NCBI GenBank assembly: GCA_003167015.1
Contig: PMUF01000380.1
Coordinates: forward strand, 2,177-41,580
DNA length: 39,404 bases
Direction of reading: 5' to 3'
Source: Chitinophagaceae bacterium
GTDB taxonomy: Bacteria > Bacteroidota > Bacteroidia > Chitinophagales > Chitinophagaceae
Under the pieces are notes generated by a model, which saw only the letters and a list, made by a program, of their open reading frames with translations, ran no database searches and was not told the DNA's origin. A program made the translations under genes and the position numbers. Shown piece after piece: positions 9,320 through 17,036 of this stretch (its first letter is position 1; each line of letters opens with the position of its first letter).

Positions 9320-10354
9320 ATGGCAATGACGCTACATAGGAAACGGGAAATCCTGATTCATACGGCATTTTGGGCCGTCTACCTATCCTTTATCATCAAT
9401 CATATCACAACCTACCAAACCGGTCCACAAATCCATTGGGGCCGGGTCCTGCTCGCCTCCGTGATCAGCACGTCGTATCTCATAGCGCTATCCTATCTGA
9501 ATTACTTTTATTTAATACCAGTCTTCCTGCTGAGGAAGAAGATCGGCGCATTCATCATCTTTTTTGTGGCCTGCTTTGCCGCCCTGACCTTAATACGCTT
9601 CGGCGTCGAAACCCTCGCCTTTGGCAAATCCTGGGAAACGCAAAGCCCCGCCCGAACGCAGATCATCATTCAGTCAACCATCAGCGACCTGTTTATCGTC
9701 CTGTTTATCGGCCTCCTGCGGTTCGCCTCCGATTGGGTGGAGTTCGATACCCGCCACCGGCAATTGGAGACGGAAAAACTCAATGCCGAACTAAAGTTCC
9801 TGAAAGCCCAGGTGAACCCGCATTTCCTGTTCAATACATTAAACAATCTCTACTACCTTTCCACCATAAAATCCGATACAGCCCCGATGGTGATCTCGAA
9901 GCTGTCCGAAGTCATGCGGTATATGATCTATGACTCTAACCATGAAAAGATCGAGCTGAGCAAAGAGATCGAATACATGCAGCACTATATCGGGTTGGAG
10001 CGCCTGCGTCTCAGGGATGGGATACCCCTGGAATTCGAAGTGATTGGCAAGACTGATATGCTGATCTTTCCGCTGATCCTGATCACGTTCCTTGAAAACG
10101 CCTTCAAACACGGTATCACCAATGGCAGCGACCAATGCTGGATCAAAGCCCGGTTGGAAGTCAATAAAACCCACCTGGTATACACGATTGCCAATAGCAA
10201 GATCAAAACGGTATCCTATCCGGCGGACACAGAAGGCATCGGGCTGAAGAACGTGAAAAGAAGGCTTGACCTTAGCTACCCCGGAAAACACCAACTCCAC
10301 ATCGATGACCGGGAAGTTGCTTATTCCGTGACCTTAACCATCGAACGGCCATGA
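9320..10354 (+). CDS. LytS/YehU-type sensor histidine kinase
   Basis: I start at the ATG at 9320 (alternative 9326); the ORF-track start at 9299 is a TTG with no support. About four membrane helices fill residues 10-150 (for example TAFWAVYLSFIINHI and IGAFIIFFVACFAALTLI). The His_kinase domain follows, with the phospho-acceptor His168 in QVNPHFLFNTLNNLYYL, and a HATPase module with LENAFKHGI and GIGLKNVKRRLDLSYPG. There is no obvious extracellular sensor domain, so the signal is probably sensed in the membrane. The stop overlaps the start of the response regulator by 4 bp (ATGA), so the two are translationally coupled. It is divergent from the outer-membrane barrel gene. Confidence 0.92.
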   Translation: MAMTLHRKREILIHTAFWAVYLSFIINHITTYQTGPQIHWGRVLLASVISTSYLIALSYLNYFYLIPVFLLRKKIGAFIIFFVACFAALTLIRFGVETLAFGKSWETQSPARTQIIIQSTISDLFIVLFIGLLRFASDWVEFDTRHRQLETEKLNAELKFLKAQVNPHFLFNTLNNLYYLSTIKSDTAPMVISKLSEVMRYMIYDSNHEKIELSKEIEYMQHYIGLERLRLRDGIPLEFEVIGKTDMLIFPLILITFLENAFKHGITNGSDQCWIKARLEVNKTHLVYTIANSKIKTVSYPADTEGIGLKNVKRRLDLSYPGKHQLHIDDREVAYSVTLTIERP

Positions 10355-11061
10355 GCATCAGATGCCATATTATCGAGGACGAACCGATGGCCAGTAAACT
10401 CCTGCAGCTTTATGTCAGCAAACTGCCCGTCCTGGAACTCATCGCCGTTAGCGACAATCCCCTCCATGCCCTCGAATCCCTAAAAACCAATCCGGTCGAC
10501 CTGCTGTTCCTCGACATTCGAATGCCGGAAATGACCGGTCTGTCACTTCTCGAAGTCTTGACAAACAGACCCCTGGCCATTCTTACCACCGCCTTTTCGG
10601 AATTCGCCCTTCAAAGCTATGAGCTGGATGTGGTCGACTACCTGAAAAAGCCCATCACCTTCGAACGCTTCATCAAAGCGGTTGGCAAAGCCGAACAACG
10701 ATTACAACTAAGAGAGCCTACCAACGAAAAATCAGGCAGTGCCGATTATATCTTTGTCAAAGAAGGCACCCGATTTGTCAAGGTAAACATCAGTGACATT
10801 CTGTTTATCGAGGGCCTGAAGAACTACGTGGCCATCCACACGGCCGCACAGAAGATCGTCAGCCTGCAACGGCTAAAAACCCTCGAAGACCAGCTTCCGG
10901 CGGATAAGTTCATCCGGGTCCACAACTCCTATATTGTGGCAAAAGGCGCCATTTCCAGCGTAAAGGAGAACGAAATCCATATCGGAGCTGCGAAGATCCC
11001 CATCGGTGAAACCTATTTGAAAACATTCATGGACTTTATAAGCGGGCGTCATCTGCATTAA
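10351..11061 (+). CDS. LytTR-family response regulator
   Basis: The 236-residue protein has a receiver domain (residues 1-120) with an acidic pair in IIEDEPMA, the phospho-acceptor Asp55 in LLFLDIRMPEMTG and the conserved Lys in DYLKKPITFERF. The C-terminal LytTR DNA-binding domain (about 130-235) shows IFVKEGTRFVKVNISDILFI, VAIHT, LEDQLPADKFIRVHNSYIV and IPIGETY. It should be phosphorylated by the preceding kinase and bind direct repeats in target promoters. The divergent barrel gene is the nearest candidate target, but no clear LytTR repeat pair was found in the GC-rich spacer. It is a separate polypeptide overlapping the kinase gene by 4 bp. Confidence 0.93.
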   Translation: MSIRCHIIEDEPMASKLLQLYVSKLPVLELIAVSDNPLHALESLKTNPVDLLFLDIRMPEMTGLSLLEVLTNRPLAILTTAFSEFALQSYELDVVDYLKKPITFERFIKAVGKAEQRLQLREPTNEKSGSADYIFVKEGTRFVKVNISDILFIEGLKNYVAIHTAAQKIVSLQRLKTLEDQLPADKFIRVHNSYIVAKGAISSVKENEIHIGAAKIPIGETYLKTFMDFISGRHLH

Positions 11062-11099
11062 CGTTTTTATTATTAACTTCAGACATAACTTTTGAAAAA

Positions 11100-11582
11100 A
11101 TGAACAAGGCATCAATATTTATTTTAGGGCTTGTCACCTCATTCTGTTTGGGTTTTGTTTTCAAGACGATAATCGTCAAACAAAATAATTCCAACACGAC
11201 AAACATGAAAAAGGTAACAGGAATCGGTGGCATCTTTTTTAAATGCAAAGACCCCAAAAAATTGAAGGAATGGTACAAAACACATTTAGGGTTTAACACA
11301 AACGATTATGGGGCAAATTTTGAGTGGCGACAAGATGGAGACTCAACAAAAAAAGGATCTACTAGTTGGAGCCCATTTGCTGTAACAACAAAGTATTTTG
11401 AGCCTTCGACAAAAGATTTTATGATAAACTATAGAGTGGAGAATTTAGAAGCGCTTGTAGAGCAACTAAAAAATGAAGGGGTAACAATTGTAGACAAAAT
11501 TGAGGCTTCTGATTATGGTAAATTTGTTCATATTATTGACGTGGAAGGCAACAAGATTGAACTTTGGGAGCCTGGCGGGTAG
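11100..11582 (+). CDS. VOC-family (glyoxalase-like) protein with N-terminal membrane segment
   Basis: Residues 36-160 form a compact VOC unit: VTGIGGIFFKCKDPKKLKEWYKTHLGF at the start (shown as separate motifs GIGGIFFKC and LKEWYKTHLGF), YRVENLEALVEQLKNEGV in the middle and VEGNKIELWEP at the end, the last carrying a Glu usually placed at the metal site. Before it lies a hydrophobic segment (SIFILGLVTSFCLGFVF, residues 5-21) and a short Asn/Thr linker, unusual for this normally cytosolic family. An alternative start at ATG 11205 (MKKVTGIGG) would remove the segment. The gene is clearly AT-richer than its neighbours, which suggests recent transfer. The substrate is unknown. Confidence 0.82.
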   Translation: MNKASIFILGLVTSFCLGFVFKTIIVKQNNSNTTNMKKVTGIGGIFFKCKDPKKLKEWYKTHLGFNTNDYGANFEWRQDGDSTKKGSTSWSPFAVTTKYFEPSTKDFMINYRVENLEALVEQLKNEGVTIVDKIEASDYGKFVHIIDVEGNKIELWEPGG

Positions 11583-11620
11583 GCTCATTCCAACGGATGA
11601 AAATAGAATCCGCCCCTCAT

Positions 11621-11908
11621 TTACTCCGACCTCAGTGTCTTTACCGGATTGGGCAAAGGCGGGTTTGAATGGGCGATTTCTGAAGCATGCATGGCCGCTT
11701 TCAATCGTCGCCAAAGCCTCTGAGCCCTTTCCGCATCGGCTCGCTCGTCGGCTTTTCTGTCGGATTCCAAAAACGCAAGGACCATTTCCATGAAATGCCC
11801 CTCGTCGGGTTGTTCCCTCATCAACGCCTGTAGCTCCTTCAATTCTTCCGGAGCGATCTCTCCCGAGACCTGACGGCCAAACAATATCCATATCCGGTCT
11901 TCTTCCAT
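11621..11908 (-). pseudogene. remnant of a MacB/FtsX-type permease: N-terminal prefix joined to C-terminal tail
   Basis: This 95-residue frame begins with a charged helical stretch (RIWILFGRQVSGEIAPEELK) like the FecR-like prefix that precedes the membrane part of some Bacteroidota permeases. It ends in NPVKTLRSE, which matches the last residues of the permeases in this window (NPVKSIRSE, NPIKSLRAE). The DNA at the 3' end also aligns with the 3' end of the permease gene at 12758. The roughly 700 residues of membrane and periplasmic domains expected between are absent, without a frameshift. The simplest reading is an in-frame internal deletion. It could still be translated as a small helical protein; that is unproven. 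A TAnnTTTG-type element lies 53 bp upstream. Confidence 0.6.
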
Positions 11909-12139
11909 AGATAAAGGTCGCGTTTAACGTCCCGTGCTTCTATTTCTGCCAAGCTAATGCCAAAAGTAAAATCAATTGTAAAACAATACGATAGGTCAAA
12001 CCCAGAATGTCTACCGTCTGTTTTCGATACAGTCATTGTCCGGTAACTTTGAGGTAACCCTAAGGGCGCTTACCCTCACTTTTCCTCCAGTCAATCGAAA
12101 CATATACCAACTGAAGGGATTATTGCGGATCTTAGCGAG
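11909..12139. other. spacer between the divergent remnant and methyltransferase genes
   Basis: This 231-bp stretch holds no convincing gene. It contains a -7-like element for the minus strand (11961-11968) and a short inverted repeat, ATTGT-TTT-ACAAT on the minus strand (11975-11987), next to it. The ORF 11839-12036 in the track is a shadow. Confidence 0.5.
11961..11968 (-). promoter_or_regulatory. possible -7 promoter element for the permease remnant
   Basis: On the minus strand TACTTTTG fits the TAnnTTTG consensus exactly and lies 53 bp before the ATG at 11908. A TTG occurs about 15 bp upstream, closer than the usual 19-21 bp, so the -33 element is doubtful. Confidence 0.4.
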
Positions 12140-12748
12140 ATGAAGACAGAAAACAATTCTAATCTCATAGAAGAAGCAATAGGCTCCACGGATATTTATT
12201 TGGTGGATCAGATCATGAAAGGCAGGTATAAAGCCAACGATATCGTTCTGGATGCAGGTTGCGGATATGGCAGGAATCTGCATTGGTTCCTTCGGAATAA
12301 TGTCGTCATTTACGGTATAGACCAGGACGTCAATGCTATTCATGATCTGCAGCGCCGTCACCCTGTGGTCGCAGCGCAGTTTCGTCAGTCGGCAGTAGAA
12401 AAGATGCCCTTTGAAAAGGGCCAATTTGACCATGTTATCAGCAGTGCGGTATTACATTTTGCAAAGGATACCGCACATTTCGGGCAGATGATCACGGAGA
12501 TGGTGCGTGTTTTAAAACCCTCAGGTTCGCTATTCATTCGGATGACATCCGATATAGGCATTGAGGATAGCGTACAGCCGGTCGGAAATGGCGTCTATGA
12601 TATACCTGACGGCTCCCGCCGGTTTCTGCTGACCAGAACTTTATTGGCTGATGTGATGCGAAAGAATGAGCTATCCTTTCTGGAGCCATTGAAAACAGTT
12701 AATGTGAATGATATCCGTTGTATGAGTACTTTGATGTTAGCGAGATGA
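12140..12748 (+). CDS. class I SAM-dependent methyltransferase
   Basis: The 202-residue protein has the Rossmann-type methyltransferase signature: motif I VLDAGCGYGRN (about residues 36-46) for SAM binding, an acidic residue after VIYGIDQDVNA that should hold the ribose hydroxyls, SAVEKMPFEKGQFDHVISS (motif II/III) and VRVLKPSGSLFIRM (post-motif strand). It resembles the Methyltransf_11/25 group used on small molecules, but the substrate is not visible. The gene starts with ATG and its stop lies 9 bp from the stop of the convergent permease gene. No partner gene or pathway is evident nearby. Confidence 0.88.
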   Translation: MKTENNSNLIEEAIGSTDIYLVDQIMKGRYKANDIVLDAGCGYGRNLHWFLRNNVVIYGIDQDVNAIHDLQRRHPVVAAQFRQSAVEKMPFEKGQFDHVISSAVLHFAKDTAHFGQMITEMVRVLKPSGSLFIRMTSDIGIEDSVQPVGNGVYDIPDGSRRFLLTRTLLADVMRKNELSFLEPLKTVNVNDIRCMSTLMLAR

Positions 12749-12757
12749 ATAAAGATT

Positions 12758-15220
12758 CTACTCCGACCTGATCGATTTCACCGGGTTGGCCAAAGCGGTC
12801 TTAAAACTTTGTAAGCCGATCGTAATCAAAGAAATGATAAGCAATATCAGGGGTGGTGCTATAAAAAGGAAGCCGTCCACAGGAATATGGAAAGCATAAT
12901 TGCTGAGCCATAGGTGCACAAGGAAATAGATGACGGGCAATGCGATGGCTGATGCTATGGCAACCAGCACGACGAAGTCTTTGGAAAATAAAACCAGGAT
13001 ACTATACACAGAAGCTCCCAATACTTTCCGGATCCCGATTTCCTTGACACGTAGCCGGACCACAAAGCTGGACAATCCCAGTAACCCCAGGCAGGCCACG
13101 ATGATGGTAAGGATGGTAAATAGGCTGAAGACTTTCCCGAACCGTTGATCGGACTGGTACTGGCGGTCAAAGAATTCATTCAGGAAAAAGTATTCAAACG
13201 GAGTGCCCCCAAAAATACTTTCATAGGAATCTTCGATGGCAGACATGCCATCGGATATATGGCCGGCATGAACATGTATCGAAAAATAGGTCCAGTTCGT
13301 ACGGCTGGGATACAGGTAAATCATTGGATCATAGCCTTCCCGAAGCGATCGTTGATGATAGTCGCTTAACACGCCGATGATCTCGGCATGATTGTCGCCG
13401 ATTTCCGTGAGAGTGACATACTGGTGAAGTGCGGCTTCATTATTCTTAAACCCCAGGCCTTTAACAACTTCTTCATTGACGATCACCTTGGTCTTATCAT
13501 GCTGGTAATCGGACGACGTATCATGGAAGGTAAAATTCCTTCCGGCGGCCAGCTCCATCTGGTAGGTGCTGATGAAATGATCATCTACCTCAACGATATT
13601 GGTGACAAAATTATGCGTTTGGTCGTCGGTTGCCTTCCGGATGCTATTCCGAGCGACCACGGTCTTACCCGGAATTTCCGTAGACAGGGCGACATCGCTG
13701 ATGGACGGCTGCCGGAGCACCTGCGCCTGGAAGGACCTGAGCTTATACTCGTAGGTCGTATCATAGTGCGGAGGTACCTTCACAACGAGCACCTCGTCCT
13801 TATTATAGCCCAAAGATTGGTTCCGCATAAAAGATAGTTGCCGGTAAACCGTCACCGTACCGGCGATCAGCAGCAGGGATAGCACAAACTGAAAAGAAAC
13901 CAGCACCTTTCTCAGCAGAATACCTTTCCCGGATTGAAAGAATCTTCCTTTCAGTACCAGGACAGGCTTGTAGGCAGACAGGATAAAGGCGGGATAGGCT
14001 CCGACAAGTAAGGCGCCTGTCAGGAAGATCGTGACTAAGGACAGCCAAAACCCGGATGCATGCCAGAGCCCGGAGGAAGCAGAACCCGCGCTGATATCTT
14101 TGCCGATAAAGGCGCCGAAATAAGGGAAACAAATGTACACAATAGCCGCGGCCAGGATCAGCGCCAGCAGGTTGATCAGCACCGACTCAATGATGAACTG
14201 GCCGATCAATTGCCATCGCAAAGCGCCTACTACTTTTCTGAGCCCTACTTCCTTGGCGCGTTCCATGGACTTAGCCGTGGATAAATTGATATAATTGATC
14301 CAGGCGATCACGAGGATGAAGATCCCAATGACGGTCAGGAAGTAGACTTCCTTGTCACTCCCATTATCTTCCGGTCCTTTGAGGCCCTCGGACCTGAGAT
14401 GGATGTCCACTAATGGCTGTAAATGGAAATAGGTCACGAAATTATAATCTTTCATGATTTTACCCAGGTGCGTATTGATGAAAGTCGGAAACCTCGCTTC
14501 CACCTTTTTAGGGTCCGTTCCGGGAGCCAGCATCACATAGTTATAAAATTCAGGCCATGTCCAACTATCTACCCGGTCGCTGCCCAGCGTACTGAACGAA
14601 ATCAGCATATCGAATTTTATATGTGAGTTCTCCGGTACATCCTTAAAAACGCCGGTCACTTTCAAAGGCAAGTTCTGATTAAGAAGTAAGGTTTTACCCA
14701 TCGGGTCTTCTTTTCCAAAATATTTTTCCGCCAATTTTTTAGAGATCACCGCTGTCCGGGCTCCTATTAGGGCTGTAGAAGGATCGCCCGACACGAATGG
14801 AAAGGAGAACATCGTCAAAAAGGAGGCATCCGCGAAATAGAGTTTCCCCGGATTAAAGATGACCGCATTACCTTTTGTATTAGTATAGGAAATATTGGAA
14901 GCGGCCATAAAGATGACAGGGCTCACCACCCGGGCATAATCGACGACCTCCGGGAACGCTGCTTTCATGGCAGGCCCTACCGCCGGATGATTGGTGGACA
15001 TAGGCGGCAGGTTGGAAAAGCTGCCTCCGAAGGATATATTGACACGGTAAATATTCGCCAGGTTTTTATTGAAACCGTCATAGCTCGATTCGAAATGGAC
15101 GTATTGAAAAATAAAAAAACAGGCCGCCAGGCCGATGGCCAGTCCAAAAATATTGACCAGCGTATATATTCTATTCTTGATCAGGTTCCTGTAAGCGATT
15201 GTAAAATAGCTCCTGAACAT
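12758..15220 (-). CDS. MacB/FtsX-type ABC transporter permease (820 aa), no ATPase domain
   Basis: Two repeats of the MacB layout are visible. Each has a first membrane helix (LVNIFGLAIGLAACFFIFQY, then LVSFQFVLSLLLIAGTVTVY near 450), a periplasmic MacB_PCD domain, and an FtsX core of three helices (about 295-410 and 690-805). Conserved couplings AKEVGLRKVVGA and VKEIGIRKVLGA mark the cytosolic loops that contact an ATPase. The tail is NPVKSIRSE. No Walker motifs are present and no ATPase or membrane-fusion gene is adjacent, so it must use an ATPase encoded elsewhere if active. The family exports peptides, lipids or antimicrobials or acts mechanically on envelope proteins; the substrate is unknown. 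Confidence 0.9.
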   Translation of the reverse strand: MFRSYFTIAYRNLIKNRIYTLVNIFGLAIGLAACFFIFQYVHFESSYDGFNKNLANIYRVNISFGGSFSNLPPMSTNHPAVGPAMKAAFPEVVDYARVVSPVIFMAASNISYTNTKGNAVIFNPGKLYFADASFLTMFSFPFVSGDPSTALIGARTAVISKKLAEKYFGKEDPMGKTLLLNQNLPLKVTGVFKDVPENSHIKFDMLISFSTLGSDRVDSWTWPEFYNYVMLAPGTDPKKVEARFPTFINTHLGKIMKDYNFVTYFHLQPLVDIHLRSEGLKGPEDNGSDKEVYFLTVIGIFILVIAWINYINLSTAKSMERAKEVGLRKVVGALRWQLIGQFIIESVLINLLALILAAAIVYICFPYFGAFIGKDISAGSASSGLWHASGFWLSLVTIFLTGALLVGAYPAFILSAYKPVLVLKGRFFQSGKGILLRKVLVSFQFVLSLLLIAGTVTVYRQLSFMRNQSLGYNKDEVLVVKVPPHYDTTYEYKLRSFQAQVLRQPSISDVALSTEIPGKTVVARNSIRKATDDQTHNFVTNIVEVDDHFISTYQMELAAGRNFTFHDTSSDYQHDKTKVIVNEEVVKGLGFKNNEAALHQYVTLTEIGDNHAEIIGVLSDYHQRSLREGYDPMIYLYPSRTNWTYFSIHVHAGHISDGMSAIEDSYESIFGGTPFEYFFLNEFFDRQYQSDQRFGKVFSLFTILTIIVACLGLLGLSSFVVRLRVKEIGIRKVLGASVYSILVLFSKDFVVLVAIASAIALPVIYFLVHLWLSNYAFHIPVDGFLFIAPPLILLIISLITIGLQSFKTALANPVKSIRSE

Positions 15221-15279
15221 AGTTTAATATTTCTGCTTAAGGATCAAAGGAAATGCCATCCATACAGTCAATTGAAAAT

Positions 15280-15287
15280 CAAACATA
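15280..15287 (-). promoter_or_regulatory. possible -7 promoter element of the permease gene
   Basis: TATGTTTG on the minus strand matches TAnnTTTG and lies 60 bp before the ATG at 15220. The -33 side is weak. The IS element ends 66 bp further upstream, so this promoter would be left intact by the insertion. Confidence 0.4.
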
Positions 15288-15397
15288 TAGATTCTTTCGA
15301 ACCATAACATTGTCCGGTTTTGGTACATCGGGTGTCCAGATATTAGTCAGGATGACTCGTCCGGCTAAAACTATACAGATGAATGAATAAATCCTGC

Positions 15398-15421
15398 AAA
15401 GGCTATACACAGCCTTTTTTT
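15398..15421 (+). terminator. terminator-like hairpin inside the IS end, plus-strand direction
   Basis: AAAGGCT pairs with AGCCTTT around ATACAC and is followed by a T run (15415-15421). It overlaps the orfB stop. Its orientation would stop transcription entering the element from the left flank, a known way for IS elements to limit transposase expression from outside promoters. Confidence 0.5.
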
Positions 15422-16407
15422 AAAGATAGTTCTTTGTTTTGTCGACCAGAAAGAAGAGGCGGGGGGTTGCTCTGTGGGGGGAGTTGTCCCGCCTCTTCAA
15501 TACCAGTTGTCGGTTGTTTATTTATTCTTTTTTTTGGGTACTTTTTCCACCTTTTTTTTAATTCTCCCTCTTTTTGGTGAGCCTGGGAAGGGGTTAGATA
15601 ATCACAACTGCCATGAGGTCTGATATCATTGTAAGCCGTTATACTCCTGACAATGCGATCATAAGTATCCTCAAAGCTTTCCTGGCTGCTGTAGAGGTTA
15701 AATTCCCCTTTGATAATTCCATTCATTCGCTCGGCCAGGGCATTTTCATAAGGATCGCCACGTTCTGTCATGCTGATCGCTATGTTTTGAGATCCCAGTA
15801 AGTCAACATACTCTTTACAGCAATACTGGCATCCCCGATCCGAATGATGAATCAATGCATGTCGTCCATAGCTGCGGTTAGCATAGGCCATTTGCAAAGC
15901 CTCCAAACAGCCCAGGGCAGACAAATCGCTGCGGAAGCCAAAGCCCACGATCTTGCGCGAATAAGCATCTGTAATCAAGCTTAGATAGCCCCATTGATTT
16001 ATCATTCTGATATAGGTGATATCACTCACCCAAAGTTGTTCGGGACGCGTAATGACCAGCTCTCGGGTTAGGTTGGCATACTTACGCATCCAGTGTCGGG
16101 AATCGGTCGTAAAGACCTTTCTCTTGCGCTGCCTGATCAATAGTTTATGCTCCTGCAGCAAATCAAATAAATAATCCCGCCCTACCTCAATTTGATGGGA
16201 GAGGAGATCAGGCCTCAGCAGGGGCAACAGTTTACGCGTCCCTAACTTGGGTAAGGGTATTCTTATTTGGCGCACCAACTGTAAAATAATCTCATCTCTT
16301 ACGCTATGATCCTGCTGACGCCACCCGTGATCATAGTATGCGTGGCGAGTCTTGCCAAACAGTCTGCACAGGACCTCCTTGCTGATATGAGGATAGTCCT
16401 GCTTCAT
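15403..16407 (-). CDS. IS3-family transposase OrfB (DDE integrase catalytic part)
   Basis: The 334-residue frame has the rve-type catalytic core with the DDE triad in WVSDITYIR, HHSDRGCQYC and ERMNGIIKGEF, and the HTH_21-like N-terminal part (FGKTRHAYYDHGW). After the core comes a Lys/Pro-rich tail (GELKKRWKKYPKKR), seen in several Bacteroidota copies. It catalyses strand cleavage and joining in transposition. The frame continues upstream of its ATG through the orfA end without a stop, so the functional protein is most likely the OrfAB fusion produced by -1 frameshifting, as known for the IS3 family. All motifs are intact, so the copy may be active. Confidence 0.93.
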   Translation of the reverse strand: MKQDYPHISKEVLCRLFGKTRHAYYDHGWRQQDHSVRDEIILQLVRQIRIPLPKLGTRKLLPLLRPDLLSHQIEVGRDYLFDLLQEHKLLIRQRKRKVFTTDSRHWMRKYANLTRELVITRPEQLWVSDITYIRMINQWGYLSLITDAYSRKIVGFGFRSDLSALGCLEALQMAYANRSYGRHALIHHSDRGCQYCCKEYVDLLGSQNIAISMTERGDPYENALAERMNGIIKGEFNLYSSQESFEDTYDRIVRSITAYNDIRPHGSCDYLTPSQAHQKEGELKKRWKKYPKKRINKQPTTGIEEAGQLPPQSNPPPLLSGRQNKELSLKKGCV

Positions 16408-16409
16408 TC

Positions 16410-16973
16410 TTATGACTGCCTGGCACCAGGTTTTTTTCGGATAGAAATTTTAAACTGTTCTTCGGCCACGTCAATCATGGTATTTAAAGCCTTTATTTTA
16501 AGTTCGGCTTCCTGTAGTTTTTTCAGCGCCTCCTCGAGTGCCTCTTTGCTCGGATCAGGATCGGGTTGCCGGTTTGACTCTTCTTTTGCCATAAGGGTCT
16601 TGTTGGATGCCTCAAGTTCCTCATTTTCCCGCTGAAAATCACGTAACCACTTCTTGATCGTAGGGGTCCAGGAGAGGTTATGGGCCAATTTGGCCTCGGC
16701 TACCGTCATCCGGCCCTCTTCCAGCGCCCGGACAATCGATCTGCGCTGCTGCAAACTCAGATGCCCTTGCTTCCTGGCATGATAGGCCTGGGAACCATAT
16801 TCCCGCATCCAATCACATAAGGCACTTCGAGACATCCCATGTGCTTTTACCGCCTCACTTCGAGGCATGCCATTTTCAATCGCCAACACGATCTCCTTGA
16901 TAAAACGTTTGTCATACCCGGCACCGCGTTTCCTGCGCCCCGGATCTTCATTTTTGTCGTAATTTGCTGACAT
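16410..16973 (-). CDS. IS3-family transposase OrfA (DNA-binding part)
   Basis: The 187-residue protein carries two helix-turn-helix regions: one in IVLAIENGMPRSEAVKAHG ... SALCDWM (about residues 28-57) and one in IVRALEEGRMTVAEAKLAHN ... TIKKWLRDF (about 78-115). A leucine-zipper-like coiled coil follows (LEEALKKLQEAELKIKALN). The length matches the IS150 subgroup rather than the short OrfA of IS3 itself. It should bind the terminal repeats. A run of seven A (minus strand, 16431-16437) near its end is the likely frameshift site joining it to OrfB. Confidence 0.9.
   Translation of the reverse strand: MSANYDKNEDPGRRKRGAGYDKRFIKEIVLAIENGMPRSEAVKAHGMSRSALCDWMREYGSQAYHARKQGHLSLQQRRSIVRALEEGRMTVAEAKLAHNLSWTPTIKKWLRDFQRENEELEASNKTLMAKEESNRQPDPDPSKEALEEALKKLQEAELKIKALNTMIDVAEEQFKISIRKKPGARQS
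16431..16437 (-). promoter_or_regulatory. programmed -1 frameshift signal (A7) between orfA and orfB
   Basis: On the minus strand the orfA codons CGA AAA AAA CCT include A7. Slipping back one base yields AAA AAA ACC, which enters the orfB frame; orfB is open there and runs into its own ATG. A short palindrome, CCTGGTGCCAGG, follows immediately and could form a small stimulatory stem. Confidence 0.75.
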
Positions 16974-17012
16974 ACACTAGTTTTTAGTGTATAGTCTTTT
17001 CAGGACGCGTCA

Positions 17013-17020
17013 TATCTTTT
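17013..17020 (+). promoter_or_regulatory. possible -7 element of the S9 peptidase gene at the IS junction
   Basis: TATCTTTT resembles TAnnTTTG with one mismatch and starts at the first base outside the IS. Any -33 element would lie inside the IS end, so the insertion may have replaced the native upstream promoter half. Confidence 0.35.
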
Positions 17021-17036
17021 CAAAGCTGACTAACAC

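Larger units (their letters stand above)
15353..17012 (-). mobile_element. IS3-family insertion sequence (IS150-like layout), apparently intact
   Basis: The element contains orfA and orfB in the -1 relation typical of IS3. It is bounded by imperfect inverted repeats that match at 20 of 25 positions: TGACTCGTCC... at 15353-15377 and the reverse complement of 16988-17012, TGACGCGTCC... Both ends have the TG...CA form expected for the family. The size is 1,660 bp. I could not find a 3-5 bp target duplication: the flanks read ..tcagga on the left and tatct.. on the right. The insertion is old, or arose by recombination, or the exact ends differ slightly. It sits between the divergent permease and S9 peptidase genes, only 24 bp before the latter's ATG. 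Confidence 0.85.

Noticed and set aside
11466-11891. 141-residue minus-strand ORF overlapping the VOC gene and the permease remnant
   Set aside because: Overlaps the remnant in another frame and the VOC gene in antisense; the remnant frame is supported by tail similarity, this one by nothing.
15341-17025. Target-site duplication around the IS element
   Set aside because: The bases flanking the two inverted repeats (..tcagga and tatct..) do not match over 3-5 bp, so no duplication is claimed.
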